Source of the DNA: Hysterangium stoloniferum
Lineage: Eukaryota > Basidiomycota > Agaricomycetes > Hysterangiales > Hysterangiaceae
Length of the DNA: 64,000 nucleotides
Direction: 5' to 3'
Assembly (NCBI GenBank): GCA_015178975.1
Contig: WHVD01000031.1
Span: 682,001 to 746,000, forward strand
Part shown: one piece after another, positions 33,641 through 45,798 of the stretch
Numbering within the stretch: the stretch's first letter is position 1
Layout: each line of letters opens with the position of its first letter
Program-made: the position numbers and the translations under genes
Notes under the pieces: generated by a model
Databases searched by the model: none
Told to the model about the DNA's origin: nothing
The model's input: only the letters and a program-made list of their open reading frames with translations

Positions 33641-35137
33641 CTAGGTTTTTTTCAATTTTTAACCAATCTCCCCTAACAAATTGATAAAAACAAGTTTAAA
33701 TGTACTTATATTGGGACAGAATTATTTTACAATAGTCTCCTGAAATTAACCTAATTTTTACAATTTATTTCATACTTTTATCATTTATTTTGGGAGAGCT
33801 ATCAAATTTCTACTGTTTATTCTTTTTTATCTAAATATCTTCTAAGTCGGCCATCTGGAACTTATTACACAATGCACGGGAATATTCATCACAACAGGTG
33901 ACATTTGTCACAACAAGTGACCATTGTCACAAACACGAAGAGTAGTGTGATACGCGTGGGAAAATTAAGTAATCAGCAGGCATGAAAATCAGCAACTTTG
34001 TGATGTGCGAGAACATTACATCAGCATATATGCTACAATGGAAAGTAGTAGAAACTCCTGGAATATTCCAGCAGATTCCAGGTAAAATAGCTAAAAATAG
34101 GTAAAACAAGTAGCTAGAACATTCTCCCATGTCTCAAATTTTACTGTATATAAGGAGCTGAAATATAACTTAATTTAACTACATTTATCAGCCACATCAG
34201 TGTGCCACTGCAGCAAGCAGTTATATTAGTTGGGCTGTTGGACAAATATATACAAACACTTAGTCACCTCTAGTTGAGCTGCTGACCTAAGCTAACTCAG
34301 GATCCCTTGTCACCTCTAGTTGAGCTTCTGACATAATAATCCTACCCCCTTATCACCTCCCTCTAGTTGAGCTTCTGACAAACAATCTTGTTCCCTTTTG
34401 CCACCTCTTAGTTGAGTAGCTGGCTATCCTTTATTATTTATCCACCTCTAGTTGAGTTGTTGGTTATCAATTAAAGTAATAAATATTTTAGGTTATATTG
34501 AGATTAGAAATACATATATTCTAATTTCTACCCGGTTTATGGCATAAATAAATACTGAGAATATTCTTGCAGAATCCTTAAGACTACATTAAGATCCTGA
34601 TAAGTTAGTATCACAGTAGATGCTGTAGGTTAGTGTAAATAAAGCATATATTAGCCAAATAGTGTTTTATTCTATATCTAATCTTTTGACCTGTTTATAA
34701 ATATTTTTACTGTTTGATAAATAGTATAAAATATATATAAACTAGCTAGAATTGAAGTCAAATCTAGTTTCAAAATCAGTGAATTGTTATTCATATTTTA
34801 GTAGTTGTTTTCACAGAAAAAGAACAAGCTTGCACAAGCAGCTCTCAAAACCTTCTTTGCGAAGTAGGGTGCATATATTCAAGTAAACTCTTGACTTCAG
34901 GGGTTCTAAGTCTATTTAGGCTGCCACTGATTAATATCAAATACTTGAATTATTTTACCTTGCAGTGAATTGAGTATTTGCATATTTTGATAGAGCATTG
35001 GACTTCTTTTTTGGAAAATAGTATTAAAATAAGGCTAATACATCACAATGGAAGATTCTGCTTCGCCACTTGGCTTAACATCTTTCTTCCTCAGAGGCAT
35101 GATTGATGGAAAATGCAAGTGTGAAATCAGAATATAC
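33641..35137. other. LTR-like or leader sequence with spaced repeats
   Basis: No coding sequence recognised. A TATA-like tgtatataaggag lies at 34146. From 34225 to 34465 a motif cacctctagttgagctkctg occurs five to six times at about 45-bp spacing on the plus strand. Later parts are AT-rich. It could be an LTR of another retroelement between gag and the family 2 LTR; termini were not found. Confidence 0.4.
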
Positions 35138-35848
35138 TGTTAAGAACAGAAAAACTGACTGATGGGGACCGAATGGAAGGACTTGGCTTCAGCTTATGTG
35201 CTGTGCCCTTGCAAGTTACCATCAGATGTCCTTAAATTTCAGGCAGGCAAAAAACCAATCCTGTCAAAGTCCTCTCGGTAAGTCACCAATTGGATGTCAA
35301 AGGACAGTAGTGGGTTGCAAGGTTGGAGACCGAGAGTGAGCAAGTGCAAGCAAAGGTGGGAGTGGAATACTTAGAATGGGACTACATATGAGAGAGGTAT
35401 ATGAATGTTCTGAGTTGATATTCTGATTGACTTGTAGCTACATTACAGTAGGACTTAAACACTAACTATTAGCATCTTGAAATACTAACTAAGGTAAGAG
35501 TGGAAATGTCCAACTAGTGACAAATAAACTTGATTAGAAACCAGAGGGTTATGATATGATTGGAAGCCATGATTAACCGAGAGTTGAATTACAAGAAAAG
35601 GAAATAGTCCAAGAGCTACAAGTATATACAGGCATATGTGAGACATAGAGTAGAATGGATCAAACATAATAAGAGGGATGTATCAAAGCATAACCAGATG
35701 ATACGAGCATAACTTGACAGGGGCATAAATAGGGTTTGATCAGTGTGGGTTTACCAATGGTTTCTGATATGATGACTTCAGCCAGTAACTTGAAGTGCAG
35801 ATGGACGATAGTATCATCGGGGACCATCAGGTTGTCGCAGTCATAACA
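35138..35848 (+). repeat. LTR, family 2
   Basis: Starts TGTTAAGAACAG, ends TCATAACA. Flanks are TATAC and AAAAT, so no duplication; it may be one LTR of a rearranged element (it has the same orientation as the copy ending at 27873). Carries the shared module near 35180. Confidence 0.8.
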
Positions 35849-35948
35849 AAAATGCACATTAGCAATGTAGGAAGAAAATACACTTGAACAAAGTATTCTA
35901 GACACTTAGATCCAGTGTCAAAAACACTTACTTTAAGTGTAAAAACCC

Positions 35949-36605
35949 TGTAAAGAGTCATGTATATTACCACTCTGTGTGTGAAGAATGCTAACATCAA
36001 AGTACAGCAGATAGTGTATTGACCACTTGAGTACAATACTAACTAAGTAGAGTATAGAGAATTAAGCAGAGGAAAGTCAGTTGTAGTTGAGGTAGCAATT
36101 AGGTAGCTCAAGGAAGGGGATTACAAGGACACATTCTAGAGAATCAACATTGTAAGTTTTGTTCCATAGAGAGAGGTTCAGTAAACATTAGAGTTACTTA
36201 AAGATGTAAAAGGTACTAGAGTTGAGCTATAGTAGGGAGACTCAGAGTGTAGTGTCAATAGAGGGTTTGAGAGTGGCCATTGAACCCTCAACCCTTATGG
36301 TACAAGGTCAATGAGAGAGAGTTAAGGGATATTGATACATGGATGCTGTCTGCAACAGTAGAGATGATACCCAAACCTCAGCTTGCACAAGTTGCATATT
36401 GGGTTATCTGAGTGAAAGGTCTGTCTTTAGCACCTAGTGTGCCCACAAGTGTACATAAGACTTTGAGCTAAATATAGTCTAAGATATTCAGGGAATATCT
36501 TAGTTGAAATTTATAGAATAAAATATAGATAAATATAGATAAAATATTAAATGTCCTGGGCTGAAGGAGGAAACATTAGAGAAGATTATACTAGTCCCTC
36601 TCACA
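35949..36605 (+). repeat. LTR, family 1
   Basis: Starts TGTAAAGAGTCATG and ends CTCTCACA; contains gcccacaagtgtacataag and an AT-rich second half. Flanks AACCC and TTGGC do not match, so it is not a clean solo LTR. Confidence 0.7.
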
Positions 36606-36739
36606 TTGGCAGTGCTTGCAGCCATCTGAAAATACACTGAATCCAAGTAGTAAAAATGTCCCTTTTTGCAGATTTTATATTAAATATCATTGCAATATAT
36701 AATATATTGAAAATCAGCTCAATTTCATAACACAAAAAT

Positions 36740-37308
36740 GGAATCTCAGGACTTCTTGTCATTATTCCTGTTGGATTGAATGGTGTTCTGATTGCTGGTA
36801 GATGGGTTGTTGCTGTTGGTTTTGTTCACCATAGACTTATTGGATTTGTCCATGGGTGTCTTGCAGGTAATTTCCACTTGACATTCCCAATAGTGTGTGT
36901 CTGCATTTGGAGCTTTGAGGGACATATGGGAAAGTGTCTTGGGTTTGCTGTCTTCACCTTTTCAGACTTTGTCCTTGAGGTGGGAAGGCAAACTGGAGTA
37001 GAATTGATGATGGAGTTGCCCCATTGACAATGTGCTACAAGGTTATTGAATTGGATGATATAGTCTGTGATACTGATTGTCATTCATATGAAGCTTCATG
37101 AGGCTGTTCTTGGCTTCTCTGGTCAGGTCATACAGGCTAAAATTTGTTTCTAGTTCTCCAACAAATGCATTCCAATCTTCAAGCCAGGTTGGCTCTTCCT
37201 CAGTAAGTCCACTAAAAGCTGGTTCAAACCATTTTAGCACAGATCCTGAGAGGTATGAGAATGCATAGTTGACATTTTGGGAGTCTGTGGAAAATGCAGC
37301 AGGCCAAT
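36740..37308 (-). pseudogene. Gypsy gag fragment
   Basis: Minus-strand pieces LKWFEPAFSGLTEEEPTWLE, WNAFVGELETNFSLYD and TDYIIQFNNLVAHCQWGN form the gag core, followed by PICPSKLQMQTHTIGNVKWK, which also occurs in remnant A. Upstream it reads TFHNWPAAFSTDSQ and stops at an LTR (37309). It is a third related gypsy copy, only about 570 bp long. Confidence 0.78.
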
Positions 37309-37635
37309 TGTGGAAGGTAATCTCAGTACATTTTCCGCTCTAATCTACACACCGCTATTTACCTCATCAGAGCCCACAGGCTCTGACCTATCTAATACTC
37401 GACTTCCAACTCATCACTGCCCAACCCCTCAACCTCCACAGAATTCCTGCAGTCGACTCCCTGACCTCTCAACCCACCAACTACACCTGGACTCCCCAGG
37501 ATTCCCATCCACCCATCTGAAATTGGACAACATGATCTCGTGAGGGTGCAGCCGATAAGCTGAAGCCAAGTCCTACTGGCTTTCCCATGGGTTTCTCCAG
37601 AAACCCTCTGATAAGCTCCATGCACACCCTTAACA
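37309..37635 (-). repeat. LTR, family 3
   Basis: Plus-strand limits TGTGGAAGG and CCTTAACA. Homologous to 26925-27210. The flanks CCAAT and GAAAT differ. It bears the shared GGACTTGGCTTCAGCTTAT module in inverted orientation near 37560. Confidence 0.6.
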
Positions 37636-37897
37636 GAAATGACATTTGGAGAGAATAATGTAGTTAGTCAAATATAATTATAGTAGATGTGATAAATGTG
37701 TTTTCAAATGATAATTGTTGCAGTGCCATGGTAGGAAATGGTCCCCAAGTTCATCAAAATAATAGGATGATTGACACCATGTGTAAGAACTGTAAAAACA
37801 ATGAGCCCTAAAGAGAATGTTGGGGCAAAGAGCATTTCGAACATGAATATGCAACCTGTGCAGAAATTTGTTTCAATTAGGGTATGAGCATGGTGAG

Positions 37898-38634
37898 TGT
37901 TAAGAACTGATAACTAACTAATGTCGGTGGCCGACAGGGACCAATCGGAAGGACTTGGGCTTCAGCTTATGTGCTGCACCCTCACAAATATCCGTAGGGT
38001 GTCCTTAGATTTCGGACGGGCAAAGACTAATCCTAAAGAGTTCCTTTTGGCGTGATACCAATCGGGACCGAAGGAGAAGTCGAGGGTCGGGCCAAGGGGT
38101 CAGGGCCGGGAGTGGGTGAGCGCACGTGAAGGCGGATGGGGGGATTCTTAGTATGAGACTTGTTACAGATGTATGAGGGTATTCTGAGTCGATATTCTGA
38201 TTGCCTAGTAACTACAACTACAGCGGGTTCATATACAAGTAACAGGTGTCTAGAAAATACTAATGGGGAGAAGGGCGGAAAATGGTATTAACAATAAGCT
38301 TGACTAGGAACGGGAAGTTTATGATTAGTTTGGAGGCCAATGATAACCGAGAGCGGGATTATGATAAAAGGAAATAGTTCAAGGACTACAAATATAGATA
38401 GACATATGTGAAACATAAGATTGAACGGATCAACATAATAAAAGGGACGTATCAAAAGTTTAACCAGACAATACAAGTTATTTTGACGTGGGCATAAATG
38501 GAGTTTGATCATCGCGAAAACATATGTCAGCTTCGGGGCCGAGGGTTTCCGAAGTGGTGACTTGAACAGTAACTTGACTCGTTGATAAGTGGCGATAACC
38601 TCGGGACCAATAGGGTTGCGACACGGTCGTAACA
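37898..38634 (+). repeat. Solo LTR, family 2, target duplication GTGAG
   Basis: Starts TGTTAAGAACTG, ends GGTCGTAACA; GTGAG is present at 37893-37897 and 38635-38639. It is more CpG-rich than other family 2 copies, so it may be younger or less decayed. It interrupts the leader of a copia element whose LTR begins at 38704. Confidence 0.93.
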
Positions 38635-38689
38635 GTGAGGTCTTGAGACTTGAAAACACAATTGGACAGTGTATTCTCATTTGTGTTAT

Positions 38690-38925
38690 TGGGGCCCATA
38701 ACCTGTTATTAATCAAGACCCTAGTAACAATAACTAATGAGTGGCTATGAGTTACATTGTGTGTGAATACATAATGATCTTGACCCTCAGTCTCATATGT
38801 CATATAATGGACTGAGGTGATACTACTATGGCCCTCTAGTTTATATATGTTACCACATATGTTACTAGGCACTATCAAAGGTGCATTAATTGTTAGAATT
38901 GGAAATACAATATCTATATTAGTCA
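38690..38925 (-). mobile_element. Copia-type LTR with half-tRNA primer site
   Basis: On the minus strand an LTR ending CTTGATTAATAACA (38704) is followed at once by GGTTATGGGCCCCA, resembling the complement of the initiator-tRNA anticodon arm, as in the TRIM at 17998-19767. The outer limit near 38925 (TGACTAATATAG on the minus strand) is tentative. The rest of the element is lost or displaced by the solo LTR at 37898-38634. Confidence 0.55.
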
Positions 38926-38990
38926 GTTATGAGTCCCAGTGTTGCATCAGAAGAGGGATAGATATGTATATATAATCTATTATATCACTA

Positions 38991-39064
38991 GACTAATAGC
39001 TCAGTGGTTGAGAGCACTGCATATATAAAGCTAGAGTTCCTTAGTTCAATCCCAGGCTGGGTCA
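38991..39064 (+). tRNA. tRNA-like sequence, probably a decayed tRNA gene
   Basis: The D-arm/A box TAGCTCAGTGGTTGAGAGC and the T-loop/B box AGTTCAATCCC are well kept, and a T-run (CTTTTC) follows as a possible Pol III stop. The acceptor strands (GACTAAT and CTGGGTC) pair at only five of seven positions, counting one G-T wobble, and the anticodon arm (ctgcatatataaagctag) does not fold well, so the anticodon cannot be given. A tRNA-derived SINE head is an alternative. Confidence 0.4.
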
Positions 39065-39319
39065 ATTCTTTTCTATACCTTTAACATTAGTGATACTAGG
39101 TGCTCATGCCTGAGGATTAAAGTTCAATGGATTGGCTGGGTCGCATGTCCTAAAAATAGATGCTGCTGTTGTCAATGATGTACATTCCAATATCCTGGCC
39201 ACTGGATGCTTCCATACATTTTCTATTCTGGTGTACTCATTGGTTTATGCATTTAATCAACCTTATAGTAAGGAAATCACCCTGGTGTTCCGTATCTGAC
39301 TGTGACACTCTGAGAGCTA

Positions 39320-40021
39320 ATGATTGATGTGACAGATCACAGGCGACAATGCTCTTCTCTCAGTGTTCGTAACACTCCCTGGGGTTTACCTATTGCATCT
39401 AAAGATCAATCATATATCAATGCATGGATGCATTTAGACTGGTTTCAGACATTCTTGAGCACATTGGCTACTACACTCCTCATCCCATTACAATGGGGTG
39501 GCGGGACAAGGCCATGGAATGACCATGTCATTATCTCTTATTGTTGTAGTGAATATGTTTCACATGATTATTGTGTCTATGTTTCCAAACTGCATCCCCA
39601 GTTTCACAGTCCTGTTTGCTTCTTTGAATATTTTGTGGCTTGATAACTCACCTGCAAAATGACAGTGTGATCCTTCGGATTAAAATGCATCGTTGAAGGA
39701 ACATTCTCGCAGCATTCCTGGAATCTATGAGTACTACCCTCAAAAGATGTGGATGATCTTACTGATATGTTTATTTTTCAATGTAGTTTCTGGTTGAATC
39801 GATGTTCATTATAGTGATTGTGAGCACATTATCTAGTCTGGTTTACATACTTTTATCTGATGGCCTTGGGGGTGAACCTTTCAGTACTATCTGGTACACA
39901 CGATTCCAAGGAAAATATCCCATTGCTCATTGGCCTTTTGGCCTCTATTGCATCAATTGTGGGGACATTCAGCGGCGAGATCTGGCACACATGATATATG
40001 TTGTCCCACAGTTAACTCAAT
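39320..40021 (+). pseudogene. Major facilitator transporter relic
   Basis: The first part encodes SKDQSYINAWMHLDWFQTFL, STLATTLLIPLQWGGGTRPW and NDHVII; this is the loop and TM7 region of fungal DHA-type MFS drug transporters (LDWxGTxL...LQWGG...PWND). About 250 bp later, in another frame, MALGVNL...NIPLLIGLLASIASIVG reads like a later membrane segment. No intact frame spans both and N-terminal segments were not found. A Pack-MULE is inserted at 40022. Such transporters export toxins or metabolites at the plasma membrane. Confidence 0.5.
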
Positions 40022-40184
40022 GGGTGAGCCTAAATAACCACTCTGACATGGGAATATTACATTAGGCGACAGCACCCACATGCTTTGTAACACATATTCA
40101 CATCATTCACATCACATTTGTTTGGTCACACCATCAAATAAAATTCATTTTCACCAAACGACTCAGATCTTCCATGACAAACAT

Positions 40185-41190
<1,006 letters not shown>

Positions 41191-41884
41191 CCACCCACCA
41201 TTGTTGGTGACTTCCTTATGACTCCTGGTCTATTTCCATTCATATTCTACATGACATCTTCCCACTGCCTCCTACTCTGACCACTCCCTTTTACTGGACT
41301 CTACGGGTCAAACCCGAGAACCTGAATGAGCTATGCCACAGCTTGCTTGCAGGTAGCTATTCTGTCTCTGCTGCTTCATCTCCCATCACGTTGATTATGA
41401 ACGTTTGACTATATTAATAAAAATGTATATTCCACATAATGTTTAGCCAAGCCTGTCCAATAAAATTTCCTTTCTCAGATAAGCTAAACTTTTTGTTGTG
41501 CTGTAAAGTTGCATTAAGGACGATCGTGAGACAAGTGACGTTCAGCTAAATCTGAATCCACACAGAAGACGACTACTTACTCGTTGACTGCAACCACTTT
41601 GACATTGTGTTGTATTGCAGAGTGTTATGGTGTACAGTAAGGCCTATCTTCAGTGCACTTTGGGCTGTACTTGCAAGGGAATGGCTGGCGAAGTATATTC
41701 CTGTATCCCCAGGTCATATATTTCCTCGTCACAGAAGATGTGTGAAAATGAATTTTATTTGATAGTGTGACCAAACAAACGCGAAGCGAACGACGCGAAT
41801 ATGTGTTACAAAGCATGTGGGTGCTGTCACCTAATGTAATATTCCCACGTCAGAGTGGGTATTTTGGCTCACCCTTAACTCAAT

Positions 41885-42960
41885 GTTTACTCATTTAATA
41901 TCACCCAATTTTGGAGTAATCGGCATTCATAATGTTTCTGACACTTCGTTTTGCCATGTCTAGGCTTTTCCAGCCATGCTTGTCGCCAATAGGATAATCA
42001 CAGTACGTATTCAAGGACATCTGTATCAAACATTCCAAATTATTAGACGAACAATATCCATGGTTTTTTCTCCTTATTTCTCCTTTTTTCTTGCTGCTGC
42101 AACATTCACTCTGCTATTCACATTACACCGGAGATTAGTCTTGCGCATCTATAGGTCCATTAGCAGCTATCCAGAACATGATGTGTTACCACATATACCA
42201 TACTGTTGAATGGAGATTCGTTTTAATCTACTCTGTGGTCTGTAGATCGTCATTGCCCATGCCGAGTTTGTAAAGTAAGAAGAACTGGTCCCACAAACGT
42301 GCTTATGACATACTACTCTCCACCTGTCCATGAGCCATAACTTGATCATATGCACAATAGCTTGGGAGGTGCAGTCTTCTCCGGACAACTATGTGCACAG
42401 CTTAAGATACTCCCGCCTGATTTGCCTCTAGAGACATTATAGCTCGCACCGGCAAGGATTACATGAAACCGTATTCACTCTACCGGGAACACTTAAAGAG
42501 CCTGCCACTCATGCGTACATTAAGACTATCAACAAGGTTTTATTTCTAGCCTAATGTGGTGTAGTATTAATCAATCAAGTAGAACCATACCATGCTGAAA
42601 AAATTACATGTTTTCAAATTTCCTACATAGTGCGTTGCATTAATTCTCCGCTCCTCAGCACCCCGGCTGGCATCGGCATGGTTTCAAGCATTCAATTTAA
42701 CATTGATGATAGGATGGATGTAAAAGATATCATGTTATGGTAGAATCGACTTGTAACCCAGTAAGACCTTGTTTAACCGTTGATTTCGGACTTATTATTA
42801 TTCGTGGTGTAACTACTGCGTAAGATGAATAGTAAACTTCGATCGTGACGCCATTTTCATTATTTGTATTTAATTTATTATTTATCACACACTTGGCTTA
42901 TATGTAATTGAAAATACTGCGACGTTAGGGTTTTTCTTTCATCGAAGACGAACTTGCACC
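41885..42960. other. Spacer, nothing recognised
   Basis: Plus-strand 41976-42209 encodes a short hydrophobic peptide (SPYFSFFLAAATFTLLFTLH) without recognised family; it could be part of the interrupted MFS relic or chance. The rest shows no repeat or coding hallmark. Confidence 0.3.
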
Positions 42961-42966
42961 AGACCT

Positions 42967-44988
42967 TTACCCCGACGCCGTTGCCCGCTTCCTAAAACGA
43001 ACCTTAGCCTTGTGATCAGAAATGATTGCAACGCCGAACCACAGAGGATCTGGAAATTTATCGAGCTTCATGTCATGCGTTAGAATAATATGAGCCAATA
43101 AACACTTCAGTTCGAGGACGGCGAAGAATCTTCCAAAACTTTCAAAAGTACAGGGAAATTAATTTGATACCGCAGACTCATATAGATCACACCCCCCAGA
43201 GATGCCGTCCTAGACAGAAAACGAGGTACTCGGTACTAGGTGTAACCATCTGATTTGTAATCCCCATTTGCAGATCGTCCGCCTCCTCATCAACAAATCT
43301 GAAGCCTTTGAATTCAGCCGGATCGTCGTAGTATTTCTCATCCATATGTCGAGCAATTGAAACACCCCCCCAGATACATCCCTTTGGGTGGCCGTGTTCC
43401 ATCTGAAAATGTGAAATCCTGGAGGACTTTGCGCATCATCGATACTGGAAACAGGTGAGGTACGGCACGTATGAATCAATAAAGCAATGAAAGTAGTTAC
43501 GCGCTGATATGCCTCTCATTCGCTGGGATTCCTTGATAAAACTGTCCAACTTGACCATGCGTGTCATAGCCTCCTTGCACCATCCTTCCTCAGAGATAAT
43601 GCGTTCAACTTCTTTCCTCAGTGGTTGAACATATTCAGGACGTGCCGCCAATTCAAATAATGCGTTACTGAAGGCCTAGAGCACTAAATTAGTACGTTCG
43701 TGACTGTGCTGAGTAGCAAACACACCGCCGAGGTTGTGTGTATTGCAGAGAAATTGACGATCAGCATGCGCAAAGTGAGATTTCTTGATGTGCGTTCTTA
43801 TCCTTCGGCTTCGTCCATCAGCCATGACAGTAAATCATTCTGAAGAAGAGTTTGCAAATGGAAAAAATGACCGAAGAAAAACATGCTGGCTTATCAGGAT
43901 AATTATTTCCATGCACCCCAATTTTTCTTTGACGTTCCTCGATGAGAGGTGCTAGATGACCTGACGCCTTCTTGATGGACCCGGGGACGTTTGTAAGAAA
44001 TCGAACAACTAGCCTTCAGTGCAACTGCTTCAATTATAAATATAAGGTGATGAATCGAAGAGCTCACGGCTTCAGAAATCTAGGAAATAACCGGATAATG
44101 TGTGCAGCCACGGTAATGTGGAGAGCAAATTGGACATTCAGCTTAACATACTCCGGGTCCCGACCTAGAAAGAATACCATGAAACGGAAAGGAGGATGTC
44201 TAATACGGAATACATACAAAGTGGGGCTCCCACAAAGATGCGGTTGGAGCTGTGACAGATAATGTTGGTCGCAGCTTCTACGACCCGAATTCCTGTCCAA
44301 TGTAAACGTTTGACGGTTAGACAATAGTTAGCGGGGTGCGGCGGTGGTCACCCACCACTTGTCACAGGAATGGCATCAGCACAGGCCTTGACTAACTCGT
44401 CGCTCACGTCGTCAAATAACTGCTCGAGATTCCTCGAAAGCCGTGTCCGGAAGATGTCGACATGGTACAAATTATTCAGAACATTTTCTCCCATTGTGTA
44501 CTCCATCCATAAAGCCTATTTGACAAAGGGTTAAGTGGAGAATAACACAAATGTAATCATACATACATACATCGATAATTCCTTGAGTAAAAGAGAGAAC
44601 ATCCTCAGGTGCATTTGCCACTTCCTCCAGGTGCTGCTTGCTCCTTTGAAATTTCGGCAAGCCAAAATAGTCTATGACCAAACTTATACAGCACAGTATA
44701 TTGTATCGTTATTATGACACACAAAGATTCAATGAAGGTGAAAGAACTTGCATTCTTGTATCCTTCCTTTAGGCTCTTGTCGGTATTCCAGAAATTGTTG
44801 ATGGCGTCCAACAATGAAAGAAACTTTCCATCCCACCCTACGCACGGAATAAATGACTGAAGGATATTAATTTTTCATAGTAAGGTTTCCTCGTTTCTCT
44901 TCCTATCCTTGAGGGTAGTAGTATAGATATTAAACGCCACAGGGAATAACAATGCCACAAGAATGATAGGTGTCAATACGTCAGGCAT
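42967..44988 (-). pseudogene. Cytochrome P450 with damaged heme-binding loop
   Basis: Minus-strand order: N-terminal anchor MPDVLTPIILVALLFPVAFN (start 44988); SLLDAINNFWNTDKSLKEGY (about 44790); EEVANAPEDVLSF (44610); VDIFRTRLSRNLEQLFDDVS (44440); FALHITVAAHIIRLFPRFLK (44090); SGHLAPLIEERQRK (43950) and NDLLSWLMDEAE (43830); I-helix NFSAIHTTS (43740) then, after a 51-bp intron, AFSNALFELAARPEY; K-helix ESQR (43530, ExxR); FKGFRF (PERF-like); TEYLVFCLGRH. The heme signature should read FGxGRHxCPG, but the sequence gives CLGRHLWG without Cys, then a frameshifted FGRFFAVLELK (43115) and the normal end, stop at 42967. Fungal P450s of this kind oxidise lipophilic metabolites at the ER. Without the Cys ligand it should be inactive. 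The subfamily resembles CYP512/CYP5150-type mushroom P450s, unverified. Confidence 0.82.
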
Positions 44989-45587
44989 AGATAAAGTAGT
45001 ATTAATGAATGAACTGGGGGTTTCTCGACTGCTAGGTACAATTCTGCGGGTTGCGTTTGCTGACGAGGCATTACATAACCCCGCTCATTGCAGTGGCGGG
45101 GTTATCCAGCTTCCTTACCTTCTACTTGATACAGGATCAAAGAATGCACCTCACCTGGCCAGATCCCAGGCCCATGGTTCATAACTTGTGATTAGGGTCA
45201 AATTAGGGTCGGAACAATCCTGGACGAATTCGAAGAGTTTCCATTCCCCAAGTACTTCCGATAACGATGTTGATGTCAAAATTTCAGTGTGACAGCACTT
45301 TTTTCACCTCCAGATTCTTCAACCATATGGTACTTGTAGTTCCTCTTATCTCAACAACTCAGTGCGATCATGTAACGCGAGCATGAATCATGAGATCACG
45401 ATGACATTTCCAAAAATAACCATGTACATACCAATTATCGACCTTGCGATGCCACAGTCATATACCAATAAAGGAATGGTTGGCTCCTTGGGGATCACAG
45501 TCAAATCAGAATGCTTTAAGCGCGGGACCTTCTCCGGAGGCTGTTCGCAATTTGAAAAGCCTTAACCTCTTCTGACCAGGATCTCCC

Positions 45588-45793
45588 TGTTGACTTTTCT
45601 GGGATTTGGGTTAGCGAGGGATCACGAGCATTAGGGCTTGGGTCGCTGCGGTTGGGAATTTACCGTGTATTTTGGATTATATAAGGTCTATTTGTATATG
45701 TTTAGTCCTTATCCGTTTACAACGAGTACTGCCACCTCACTCAGACAAACGGAAAGTTATACAGTCTAGGAACAGCACCACAAAAACTTAACA
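45588..45793 (-). repeat. Solo LTR, 206 bp, target duplication CTCCC
   Basis: Plus-strand limits TGTTGACTTTTC and ACTTAACA; CTCCC at 45583-45587 and 45794-45798. It is the inverted counterpart of 62620-62825, with the same length and about 90 percent identity by eye. Contains tatataaggtc, a TATA-like element on the plus strand. Confidence 0.92.
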
Positions 45794-45798
45794 CTCCC

